Shown: positions 7,233 to 14,598 of the stretch, piece after piece
Numbering within the stretch: position 1 is the stretch's first letter
Layout: each line of letters opens with the position of its first letter
Assembly (NCBI GenBank): GCA_037381085.1
Contig: JARRRD010000068.1
Span: 3,252-67,251, forward strand
DNA length: 64,000 bases
Origin: JARRRD01 sp037381085
Lineage (GTDB): Bacteria; Nitrospirota; Thermodesulfovibrionia; Thermodesulfovibrionales; UBA6898
Direction of reading: 5' to 3'
The notes under the pieces: generated by a model
Database searches by the model: none
What the model was told of the DNA's origin: nothing
What the model saw: the letters and a program-made list of their open reading frames with translations, nothing else
Made by a program: the position numbers and the translations under genes

Positions 7233-8740
7233 GCGAAGCTCTTCTTTTCGATCAGCTGGTAGTGGTTTTCAAAGATCTTGCGGAAGTGAAAGCCGTAGAT
7301 CGTAAACGTTATCGCCAGGGGAAAGAGTCTCGGTCGCGTGAAGAGGGACCAGAAAAAAAGCCTCCAGTAATAGAAACGTTCTTTACCGAGGACGCCCAGG
7401 AAGAAGACGGACTTGAAGGCTGCCTTGACGTGGCTGGACCTGATATGCATCAGCTTCGTCTGCACCGGCCGCCTGTAATCTTTCAGGAACTCTTTGACCC
7501 GCGCATAGTAATGGCGGGGCGAATAGATCGTCTGTGTGATCTTCCGGTAGCCGTTAATAAGTGTCTCCGGGTTCATCCTCGGAATAAAATTCATGGAAAA
7601 GTCCGTATTGTCTCCCGACGCCGCTTTCAGGAGCCTGCCCTCCTGCTGAAGACGATGGTAGAGTTTGGTGCCCTGAGGGGCGTTCAAGAGGCCAACCATC
7701 GCCGTCACTATACCGCTTTCCTGGATAAAGCCGATGAGCCTTTCAAAGATGGTAGCGGGATCATTGTCAAAGCCGACGATGAACCCTGCCTGTACCTCCA
7801 GCCCGAACTGCTGGATCTTCTTGACGCATGCCTTCAGGTCCCGGTTCTTGTTCTGGACCTTCTGACATTCCACAAGACTTTCTTCATTCGGGGATTCTAT
7901 TCCGACAAAGACCGTGATGAACCCGGCCCTGACCATCAGACTCATGAGTTCTTCGTCATCGGACAGGTTTATCGAGACCTCGGTGGAAAGGACGAAGGGA
8001 TAGGAGTGTTTCTCCATCCAGCCGATTATGGCGGGCAAGACCTCCTTCTTCAGCTTCGACCTGTTGCCTATGAAATTATCGTCGACAAAAAATACTCCGC
8101 CTCTCCACCCCTTTGCATAAAGGCCCTCCAGTTCGCCGAGTATCTGTTCCTTCTCCTTTGTCCGCGGTTTGCGTCCGTACAGCACCGTGATATTGCAGAA
8201 TTCACAGTCAAAGGGACATCCCCGCGAATACTGGATGTTCATGGAGGCATAGGGTTTCAGATCAACAAGTTCCATGAGGGGAGCCGGCGTCTTTGTCACA
8301 TCAGCCCACGCAGCGGACGTGTAAAGGTGCTCCGCCCTTCCGTTCTTAAGATCTTCAAGAAAGACGGGAAGAGTTATTTCGGCCTCATTGAGAACAAGAT
8401 GGTCCACATCTTCGAATTCCTCCGGGCCGGCGGTGAAGAGGGGGCCTCCGCCTACGGTCCTTACCCCAAGGTTCCTGCACCTGTCAATCACCGCCCTCGC
8501 CGAGACGCCCTGTATCGACATCGCGCTGACAAAGACATAATCCGCCCCCAGGATATCTTCATCCAGAAGCGGTTTGACGTTCATGTCGATCAGCTTTTTT
8601 TCCCATTCCGTGGGGAGTATGGCCGCCACGGTAAGCAAACCCAGCGGTGGAAGACTCGCCTTCTTCGAGATAAACTTCAGGGCATGTTTGAAACTCCAGA
8701 ACGTATCGGGATACTTGGGATAAACAAGAAGAACCTTCAT
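7229..8740 (-). CDS. B12-binding radical SAM protein (DUF4070-type)
   Basis: An N-terminal cobalamin-binding Rossmann-like domain (MKVLLVYPKYP, VGGGPLFTAGPEEF, residues about 1-150) is followed by a radical SAM domain with CPFDCEFCNI (CX3CX2C, ligating the 4Fe-4S cluster) near residue 180, then a C-terminal region of the DUF4070 type with basic and aromatic segments. Members act in lipid, bacteriochlorophyll, hopanoid or antibiotic methylation or rearrangement; the substrate here is unknown. I favour the ATG at 8740 because it begins the conserved N-terminus, though a GTG 18 bp upstream with GGAAGG before it is possible. The C-terminus (FYYWRLFFWSLF) looks membrane-associated. Confidence 0.85.
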   Translation of the reverse strand: MKVLLVYPKYPDTFWSFKHALKFISKKASLPPLGLLTVAAILPTEWEKKLIDMNVKPLLDEDILGADYVFVSAMSIQGVSARAVIDRCRNLGVRTVGGGPLFTAGPEEFEDVDHLVLNEAEITLPVFLEDLKNGRAEHLYTSAAWADVTKTPAPLMELVDLKPYASMNIQYSRGCPFDCEFCNITVLYGRKPRTKEKEQILGELEGLYAKGWRGGVFFVDDNFIGNRSKLKKEVLPAIIGWMEKHSYPFVLSTEVSINLSDDEELMSLMVRAGFITVFVGIESPNEESLVECQKVQNKNRDLKACVKKIQQFGLEVQAGFIVGFDNDPATIFERLIGFIQESGIVTAMVGLLNAPQGTKLYHRLQQEGRLLKAASGDNTDFSMNFIPRMNPETLINGYRKITQTIYSPRHYYARVKEFLKDYRRPVQTKLMHIRSSHVKAAFKSVFFLGVLGKERFYYWRLFFWSLFTRPRLFPLAITFTIYGFHFRKIFENHYQLIEKKSFA

Positions 8741-8995
8741 TCCTGCTCTACACCTCACGCCTTCCGCAGATGCCGCAAAACAGGATTAATGATTTCGTAA
8801 TACCGTTTTCAGCCCTGCCTGTCAATTTTTTCGAGACTCAGAAATCGAAGAGATAAAGAGATAGTGTACTTCTTTTTCTTCACATAAAGCAATCGAAGGG
8901 GCTTGAACTCCCGGCATTAAAGCCTTGCCGGATATGGTTTTTTTCAGTGTAACAGGGCCCCTTCCATAAGTGATTTCAGGCAACTATAATGTAAT

Positions 8996-9586
8996 ATGGC
9001 CAAAATTCTTGCTATTTACGGCAGCCCGAGGCGCGAGGGGAATACATCGCTCCTCCTGCGGCAGTCCGTGAAAGGCGCCCGGGAGGCGGGGGCCGACGTC
9101 GAAGAGGTTTTCCTGCGGGATCTGAAAATGTCTCCATGCCTCGAAATCTACGGGTGCAGAAAGACCGGCAGGTGCGTAATTCAGGATGATTTCCAGGACC
9201 TTTACGACCGTATCCTCGCATGCGACGGCATCTTCCTGGCAACGCCTGTTTTCTTTTATTCCGTCAGCGCCCACACCAAGATATTCATGGACCGCTGCCA
9301 GTCTTTGTGGGTGAAAAAATACTGGCTGGAGGGAGCCGGTGAGGGAGGTGAAAGACCCCTGCGAAGAGGACTCTTTATTTCCGCCGGCGCCACAAAGGGC
9401 AGGAAGCTCTTCGACGGGATGCTTTTGAGCATGCGCTATTTTTTCGATGCCCTGGATACGGCACTCTGGCGCTCCCTCCTTTACCGGGGCCTCGACGCAG
9501 AGGGCGACGTCCTGAAGCATCCGGAATACCTGGTTGATGCCCATGGTGCCGGCAAAGAGTTCATGGACCCGACCGGCCTCGGATAG
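8996..9586 (+). CDS. NADPH-dependent FMN reductase/flavodoxin-fold protein
   Basis: The 196-residue protein starts with ILAIYGSPRREGNTSLL, the FMN phosphate-binding loop of the NADPH-dependent FMN reductase family, and has ILACDGIFLATPVFFYSVSA, the typical active-site strand-loop. Cysteines in SPCLEIYGCRKTGRC resemble the cluster-binding stretch of iron-sulfur flavoproteins, so it may carry a 4Fe-4S cluster as in archaeal Isf. It would reduce a small molecule or shuttle electrons in the cytoplasm. It is transcribed away from the radical SAM gene, with about 250 bp between. The start ATG is preceded by CAACTATAATGTAAT and lacks a clear ribosome site. Confidence 0.82.
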   Translation: MAKILAIYGSPRREGNTSLLLRQSVKGAREAGADVEEVFLRDLKMSPCLEIYGCRKTGRCVIQDDFQDLYDRILACDGIFLATPVFFYSVSAHTKIFMDRCQSLWVKKYWLEGAGEGGERPLRRGLFISAGATKGRKLFDGMLLSMRYFFDALDTALWRSLLYRGLDAEGDVLKHPEYLVDAHGAGKEFMDPTGLG

Positions 9587-9595
9587 GCCTGCGCC

Positions 9596-9636
9596 AGGGC
9601 CGCTGCAAGACATTTTTCGGCGCCCTTCCGTGCTTT
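9596..9636 (-). repeat. End fragment of the palindromic repeat family
   Basis: GCAAGACATTTTTCGGCGCC and CTTCCGTGC match the left-arm complement of copy D and the arms of B. No opposite arm is recognisable. It sits in the 80-bp gap between the flavoprotein gene and the end of nhaA. Confidence 0.5.
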
Positions 9637-9666
9637 ATGAGGATTTTTTGCAGCCTCAGGGATTAT

Positions 9667-11025
9667 TCAGGTCCTGTGCTTCCTCGATGAAAAGGCGTAA
9701 AGATACAGCAATCCCGTGACTCCTGCGCCTATGGAGCCGAGAAGAACGCCCACCTTGGCGTAATCCATCATGGCAGGCTGCCTGAACGAAAGTTCGGTGA
9801 TAAAGAGAGACATCGTAAAACCGATCCCGCCCAAAATTCCCGTACCGAAGATGTGCGCCCAGGTTACGCCTGCAGGCAGAGAGCAAAGCTTCATCTTGAC
9901 CGCCAGCCAGGAGAACAGGGTTATACCCAGCGGTTTGCCGAAGAGCAGTCCGCACAGGATACCCAGCATTACAGGAGAGGTCAATGCCGCAGGGATGTCT
10001 ATCTTGCCTATCGTGAGCCCGGCGTTGGCCAGTGCAAAGAGGGGAACAATGACAAAGACTACCCATGGGTGAAGCGAATGCTCAAGCCTCTGGAGGGGGG
10101 TTTCCACATCGTGGCAGGCGAGTTCTATGGACTGCACCGCGTCCATGTGCTTTTCGTTCAGCAGGATCGAATAGCCGCAGCCGTCGGACGGGCACCCGAA
10201 CTGTCCCAGATATCCTTCAACCTTTTCCATAAACTTTTCGGTAGGATACTTGCCCCTGGCGGGTATGCACATCGCCACAATGACTCCTGCCACGGTTGCA
10301 TGCAGGCCGGAACCGAGAAATGCAAGCCAGAGCGCGATTCCGAGAATTGCGTACACAAGCGTTTTTCTTATCCACAACAGATTTGCTATGACGGTCAGCA
10401 GAAAGATCGCAATAGCGGCAAATAGATAAACGGCAACGATCTTTTCCGTGTAAAAGAGGGCTATCACGATGACCGCCCCGAGGTCGTCTACAATGGCAAG
10501 GGCCGAAAGGAAGATCCGGATGCCCGACGGCAATCTCCTTCCGAGGACGGAAACTGCACCCATGGCAAAGGCGATATCCGTAGCCATCGGGATACCCCAT
10601 CCGCCGACAGTGGGAAGGCCCCGGTTGAATGCGAAGTAGATAAGTGCAGGGAAAAGCATGCCCCCGATGGCAGCGCCGGCAGGGAGCAGGGCCTTCTTCA
10701 GTGTGGCAAGTTCACCGACGAGGATCTCACGTTTTATTTCAAGCCCCACGATGAAAAAGAATATGGTCATAAACCCTTCGTCAATCCATTCCCGCAGAGT
10801 CTTGCTGATGGAGTAGTCGCCGAGGACAAGAGAGAATTCTGTCTGCCAGAAGCCATGGTAAGATGACGAAAAGACGGAATTGGCCCAGAGGAAGGCAAAA
10901 ACTGTTGCCGCGACGAGAAGGATACTGCTCGACGCCTCCGCCTGGAAGAAGTACTGAAAAGGGCGGAGAAGATCTGCCGGAAGCTTTTCGGGTGTCGTTA
11001 TGTACTTCTTGATCCTCTTAATCAT
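9667..11025 (-). CDS. nhaA: Na+/H+ antiporter NhaA
   Basis: NhaA is an inner-membrane antiporter that expels Na+ (or Li+) in exchange for two protons. The 452-residue product has about 12 hydrophobic segments, the motif GGWGIPMATDIAFAMGAV (residues 141-158) and the transport-site aspartate pair D180-D181 in ALAIVDDLGAV. A hydrophilic insert of roughly 45 residues with CPSDGCGYS and AVQSIELACHDVETP precedes HPWVVFVIVPLFALANAG, as seen in long NhaA variants. The product is somewhat longer than the E. coli protein. The start follows an AT-rich region; neighbours are unrelated, so it is probably transcribed alone. The end (SSRKHRT) is short and basic. Confidence 0.95.
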   Translation of the reverse strand: MIKRIKKYITTPEKLPADLLRPFQYFFQAEASSSILLVAATVFAFLWANSVFSSSYHGFWQTEFSLVLGDYSISKTLREWIDEGFMTIFFFIVGLEIKREILVGELATLKKALLPAGAAIGGMLFPALIYFAFNRGLPTVGGWGIPMATDIAFAMGAVSVLGRRLPSGIRIFLSALAIVDDLGAVIVIALFYTEKIVAVYLFAAIAIFLLTVIANLLWIRKTLVYAILGIALWLAFLGSGLHATVAGVIVAMCIPARGKYPTEKFMEKVEGYLGQFGCPSDGCGYSILLNEKHMDAVQSIELACHDVETPLQRLEHSLHPWVVFVIVPLFALANAGLTIGKIDIPAALTSPVMLGILCGLLFGKPLGITLFSWLAVKMKLCSLPAGVTWAHIFGTGILGGIGFTMSLFITELSFRQPAMMDYAKVGVLLGSIGAGVTGLLYLYAFSSRKHRT

Positions 11026-11242
11026 GGCACTTATTCTCCAGGAGCGGTCGCGGTCCCGTACCGACTGGATGCAGATAACTTATTCCATTATAGCAATCAT
11101 CGGCCGGGTGTCGGAACCAAAGTATTTTCAAGTTTTCTGTACAGCATTTATATGGTTGGAAGACAATCATTTTGTTGACTTCCCTGATGTTGCCTGATAG
11201 GATGTCGGATAAGAAGCTTCAAATAAGAAAGAGGAGGGAAGA

Positions 11243-11542
11243 ATGGCACAGGCAAAAGCAGTGAAAAAGGCCGTCAACACGGCAAAGACAGCAAAAAAGA
11301 AGGTAGCAAAAACCACGAAGGCGGCCGAAAAGAAGGTTGCCAAAACGGCGAAGAAGGCGGAGAAGAAAGTCGCTAGAACCGCGAAGGCAGTGAAGAAGAA
11401 GGTCGCAAAGACCACAAAGGCAGCGGAGAAGAAAGTTGCCAGGACTACAAAAGCCGTGAAGAAGACGGCGGCAAAAACCACGAAGGCTACAAAAAAGAAG
11501 GTGGGCGCGACAAAAAAAGCAGTAAGAAGGGCTGTGACTTAA
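11243..11542 (+). CDS. Lys/Ala-rich histone H1-like protein
   Basis: The 99-residue product is almost entirely built of K, A, T, V and R, arranged in imperfect units of about 10-12 residues with KKVAKTTKAAEKK as the core. This resembles the C-terminal tail of histone H1 and the bacterial Hc1/AlgP-like nucleoid proteins, which bind DNA without sequence preference. There is no globular domain. The ribosome site (GAGGAGGGAAGA) is excellent. Low-complexity sequences can mislead by similarity, so only the DNA-binding role by charge is inferred. The reading frame is clearly real: strong start, and codons kept for K/A throughout. Confidence 0.8.
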   Translation: MAQAKAVKKAVNTAKTAKKKVAKTTKAAEKKVAKTAKKAEKKVARTAKAVKKKVAKTTKAAEKKVARTTKAVKKTAAKTTKATKKKVGATKKAVRRAVT

Positions 11543-12029
11543 GCCAAACTGGCCCGGAATCGATATACCTTCCCGCAACAAAGAACAGCCGGCCACATAA
11601 GGCACAAAGCCCGGAATTTTCTTTGTGCTCTTTGAGGCTGTCTTTGTGCTGGCCTCTGTAACGGATGGATGCTCTTTTTAATGCCCGGCAGGCTGCGGGG
11701 AATCAGGGATTTGGCGGGAGAACAAACCGAAGCCGTTAGCAGGGCGGGACTCCACGTTTTCGCCATACCATGCACCCGCCTTTGTTTGTTCCGCCGGTGA
11801 AAAAATGCAAAGCGAAGGAGACTCAGTTGCCGGCGATCTCCCCACAGAAAACGATACCAAAAGCACGCCTCGTCGAGTGACATACAATATGGAACTCGAC
11901 TGTAGTCTTCAGACTCTTGCTGCTGCTCAGCTGTCCCATGTCAAAAGGCTGACCCCTTAGTCTTCTCCGCGCTCACCGTTTCTTAATTCATCATTTATTC
12001 ACTATCCGGGAGTAAGATACGACATATTT
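11543..12029. other. Non-coding stretch, with a short hairpin and a dispersed repeat
   Basis: I see no convincing gene here. Near 11600-11635 GCACAAAG and CTTTGTGC form an 8-bp stem that could end the H1-like transcript. At 11931-11958 lies CTGTCCCATG followed by TCAAAAGGCTGACCCCTT, which recurs in inverted orientation at 31997-32023. The remaining sequence shows no codon bias or family similarity I recognise. Confidence 0.4.
11931..11958 (+). repeat. Short dispersed repeat, copy 1
   Basis: This 28-bp sequence matches the reverse complement of 31997-32023 with one substitution and one indel (shared core CTGTCCCATGTCAA and GGCTGACCCCTT). Both copies are in gene-free DNA. It may be the remnant of an insertion element end. 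Confidence 0.5.
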
Positions 12030-12197
12030 ATGAAAAAAATTGTCATGACGGGTATGGCTATAGGGTCATTCGCCGGCAGTTATATTCCGCTGATTTGGGG
12101 TGGTAGTGTGTTGTCCATGTCTTCTTTACTATTTGGTGCTCTCGGAGGTTTTATAGGTATTTGGGCTGGTTATCAAATAGGTAAAAATTGGGCTTAG
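12030..12197 (+). CDS. Tiny glycine-rich membrane protein (55 aa)
   Basis: The frame reads MKKIVMTGMAIGSFAGSYIP, then two further hydrophobic stretches with repeated Gly (FGALGGFIGIWAGYQIG), and ends GKNWA. This pattern of small residues at regular spacing suggests a glycine-zipper type two-helix membrane protein. The ribosome site is weak (GGAGTAAG, 14 nt upstream). It is AT-richer than its neighbours. Its 3' end overlaps the 49-aa ORF on the other strand by 47 bp, so both may not be real. I do not recognise a named family. Confidence 0.5.
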   Translation: MKKIVMTGMAIGSFAGSYIPLIWGGSVLSMSSLLFGALGGFIGIWAGYQIGKNWA

Positions 12198-12300
12198 GCG
12201 CCTCCATATGAGCTGAAGCCGGATCCACGACCGGAAAAAAACCTGCGCAGAAAATGAACACAGCCAAAAGAACAGCACTTAATCTGCCATTTTTATTCAT
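12151..12300 (-). CDS. Short secreted peptide or truncated exported protein (49 aa)
   Basis: On the minus strand AAGGAG stands 7 nt before an ATG that opens a textbook signal peptide: basic start MNKNGRLSAV, hydrophobic LLAVFIFCAGFF and a PASA cleavage motif followed by HMEAPKPNF. The mature part would be only about 19 residues before the TAA. That suggests either a small secreted peptide or the 5' remnant of a longer exported protein cut by rearrangement. The start region is convincing, the short mature part is not. Confidence 0.5.
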   Translation of the reverse strand: MNKNGRLSAVLLAVFIFCAGFFPVVDPASAHMEAPKPNFYLFDNQPKYL

Positions 12301-12378
12301 AGGGCTCTCCTTGTCTATCTAAAAAGAAATATTGAACAATAGGCTTTATTCAATATATAGTGGACGGTACTGTCTCAC

Positions 12379-12398
12379 GATGTAAGAATGCTTACATC
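12379..12398. promoter_or_regulatory. Dyad operator upstream of the TVP38-like gene
   Basis: GATGTAAG and CTTACATC form a perfect 8-bp inverted repeat around AATG. The core TGTAAGAATGCTTACA has the same 6-4-6 form, including the AATG centre, as the dyad at 23470-23491 beside the Crp/Fnr gene. It lies about 125 bp before the chosen start of the TVP38-like gene, within an AT-rich promoter-like stretch. Confidence 0.5.
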
Positions 12399-12524
12399 TT
12401 CTCACGCTATTTTGGAACATGATATTTTGTAAGAGTGGTCTCTGTGCTCGATGGACCTGTGCAACCCGACTCCGGAGACACCCCTCCCTTGTCAGGGCAA
12501 GATAGCAGAGAGGCTCTTTTCCGT

Positions 12525-13229
12525 ATGAGGAAAGACATAACCAGAAAGATTGCGATTTTTTCCGCCATTATTATGGTGATCGCAGCTTTTCAGTTCTTTC
12601 ACCTCGGACGGTATCTGACGCTTTCATATATCAAGTCTTCTCAGGAGAAGTTTGTCTCTCTCTATTCGGAACACAAAACACCGGTGATTGCGGCTTACAT
12701 GGTTATTTATATCCTTGTCACCTCGCTGTCATTGCCTGGCGCCGCCGCATTGACGCTTGCCGGTGGCGCGCTCTTCGGCCTCGTGACAGGAGTAATCGCG
12801 GTGTCCTTTGCCAGTACTATCGGCGCAACACTTGCGTGCGGTGTCTCCCGCTTCCTCCTCCGTGGATGGGTCCAGGGGAAGTTCGGTGACCGCATCGCAA
12901 AGATAAATGAGGGGATAGAAAAGGAGGGCGCTTTTTTCCTTTTCACGCTCCGGCTTATCCCGGTCTTCCCGTTCTGGCTGATCAACCTGGCCATGGGCCT
13001 TACAAGAATGAGGCTGGTCACCTTTTACTGGGTCTCGCAGGTCGGCATGCTCGCAGGAACGATTGTATACGTCAATGCCGGCGGGGAACTGTCAAAGATC
13101 GATTCCCTCAGGGGGATCATGTCTCCCCGGCTGGTCGGCTCGTTTGTGCTTCTCGGCTTATTCCCCATAGTTGCCAAGAAGATCATCGCGTGGTACAGGA
13201 TAAGAATGGGATTGAAGGACGCAAAATAA
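12525..13229 (+). CDS. TVP38/TMEM64-family (DedA-like) membrane protein
   Basis: The product has five or so membrane segments and the SNARE-associated/VTT domain: SLPGAAALTLAGGALFGLV, then FASTIGATLACGVSRFLLRG, and RLIPVFPFWLINLAMGLT, the reentrant-loop region with the conserved Arg and Pro. Such proteins are implicated in lipid scrambling or transport across the inner membrane. I choose ATG 12525, which gives a family-like N-terminus (MRKDITRKIAIFSAII); an in-frame GTG at 12435 would add 30 polar residues. The gene lies 26 bp before a flavoprotein disulfide reductase, a pairing seen, even as fusions, in many bacteria. Confidence 0.8.
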   Translation: MRKDITRKIAIFSAIIMVIAAFQFFHLGRYLTLSYIKSSQEKFVSLYSEHKTPVIAAYMVIYILVTSLSLPGAAALTLAGGALFGLVTGVIAVSFASTIGATLACGVSRFLLRGWVQGKFGDRIAKINEGIEKEGAFFLFTLRLIPVFPFWLINLAMGLTRMRLVTFYWVSQVGMLAGTIVYVNAGGELSKIDSLRGIMSPRLVGSFVLLGLFPIVAKKIIAWYRIRMGLKDAK

Positions 13230-13255
13230 GGGCCCATCATAATAGGGAGGTCAGA

Positions 13256-14512
13256 ATGGCAAAGTTTGATTTTGATATCGGGATCCTCGGCGGCGGAGCG
13301 GCCGGTCTCACTATTGCATCGGGTGCCGCACAACTTGGAGCTAAGGTACTTCTCATCGACAAGGAAGACAGGCTGGGAGGGGACTGCCTGCACTACGGTT
13401 GCGTCCCGAGTAAGACCTTAATCAGAACCGCTCATGTCTGGCATCTCATGAAGAAGACCCGGCGTTTCGGACTTCCGGACCTCGAAATGAAGCCGGTGGA
13501 TTTCGGGGCGGTGGCGGCAAGAATACAGTCCGTCATCGGCACCATACAGAAGCATGATTCCGAAGAAAGGTTCTGCAGTCTTGGCGTGAAGGTTGAGTTC
13601 GGAGATGCCGTGTTTACTGACGAGCATACCATGAGCCTCGGCAAAGCCTATACGGCGAAGACGTGGGTCATCGCAACTGGTTCTTCTCCGGCCGTCCCTC
13701 TCATAGATGGGCTGGACAAGACCCCGTATATCACCAATAAGAAAATATTCTCCCTGGGCAGACTCCCGGATTCGATGATCTTTTTCGGCGGTGGGCCGAT
13801 CGGCGTCGAGATGGCCCAGGCATTCTGCAGGCTGGGCAGCAGGGTGACGGTTATTGAGCGCGGCAGCCAGATCCTCATCAAAGAAGACAAGGACATGGCG
13901 GACGCGGTGATGCAGGCAATGATCGATGAAGGGGTGACATTCTATCTCGATTCCGAGATCATCGGTGTGCTCGATCTCGGCACGGAAAAAGAAGTCGTCA
14001 TAAGGGAAGGAGACGAAACGACTAGCCTGAAAGCCGAAGTCATTGTCGTCGCCGCCGGAAGAGAGGCCAATGTCGAAGGCTTGGGACTGGAAGCGATAGG
14101 CATCGACTTCAATAAAAAGGGAATAAGAGTCGACGACCGCATGAGGACGAACCATTCTCATATCTATGCAGCGGGAGACGCCACCGGCATGTATCAGTTC
14201 ACCCATGCAGCGGGATACGAGGGGGGCATTGTCCTCAGCAACGCCATATTTCATCTTCCGAGGAAAGCCGATTACACATATCTTCCCTGGTGCACCTACA
14301 CCGACCCAGAATTGTCGAGTATCGGTATGGGCGAAGCCGCCGCGAAGAAAAAAGGGATAGCTCATTCGGTCTGGACAGAGGAGTTCCGCGCAAATGACAG
14401 GAGTCTTGCCGAAGGTGAAGAGGTCGGCAAGATAAAAATGGTACTGGATGAACATCGTCGCCTCGCTTCGGGAGTTGTCACGGCAATACGGATCTCCCGT
14501 CACCCTGGGTAA
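13256..14512 (+). CDS. Flavoprotein disulfide reductase (MerA/dihydrolipoamide dehydrogenase-like), C-terminally short
   Basis: The product has the FAD loop ILGGGAAGLTIASGAAQLGA near residue 10, the redox-active disulfide in GGDCLHYGCVPSKT, the NAD(P)H-binding loop FFGGGPIGVEMAQAF and the second FAD motif IYAAGDATG. It would pass electrons from NAD(P)H through FAD to a disulfide or metal ion. The protein is 418 residues, and the family usually has about 460-480: the last part of the dimerisation domain, with its HPYPT-like active-site histidine, is missing and the end (VTAIRISRHPG) does not look native. A frameshift or deletion near 14470 is likely. A clean GGGAGG ribosome site precedes the ATG. 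It pairs with the TVP38-like gene just upstream. Confidence 0.8.
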   Translation: MAKFDFDIGILGGGAAGLTIASGAAQLGAKVLLIDKEDRLGGDCLHYGCVPSKTLIRTAHVWHLMKKTRRFGLPDLEMKPVDFGAVAARIQSVIGTIQKHDSEERFCSLGVKVEFGDAVFTDEHTMSLGKAYTAKTWVIATGSSPAVPLIDGLDKTPYITNKKIFSLGRLPDSMIFFGGGPIGVEMAQAFCRLGSRVTVIERGSQILIKEDKDMADAVMQAMIDEGVTFYLDSEIIGVLDLGTEKEVVIREGDETTSLKAEVIVVAAGREANVEGLGLEAIGIDFNKKGIRVDDRMRTNHSHIYAAGDATGMYQFTHAAGYEGGIVLSNAIFHLPRKADYTYLPWCTYTDPELSSIGMGEAAAKKKGIAHSVWTEEFRANDRSLAEGEEVGKIKMVLDEHRRLASGVVTAIRISRHPG

Positions 14513-14598
14513 TATCCCGGCAGATTACGCGACCGATACCACCATATTTACAAACGGAGGCATGTTTCTTTATCCCGAATTTTCCTCCGCAGGCAAAG

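Noticed and set aside
7262..8800. 512-codon plus-strand ORF opposite the B12 radical SAM gene
   Set aside because: It is the antisense shadow of a gene with clear cluster and cobalamin-domain motifs; its own translation is low in recognisable features.
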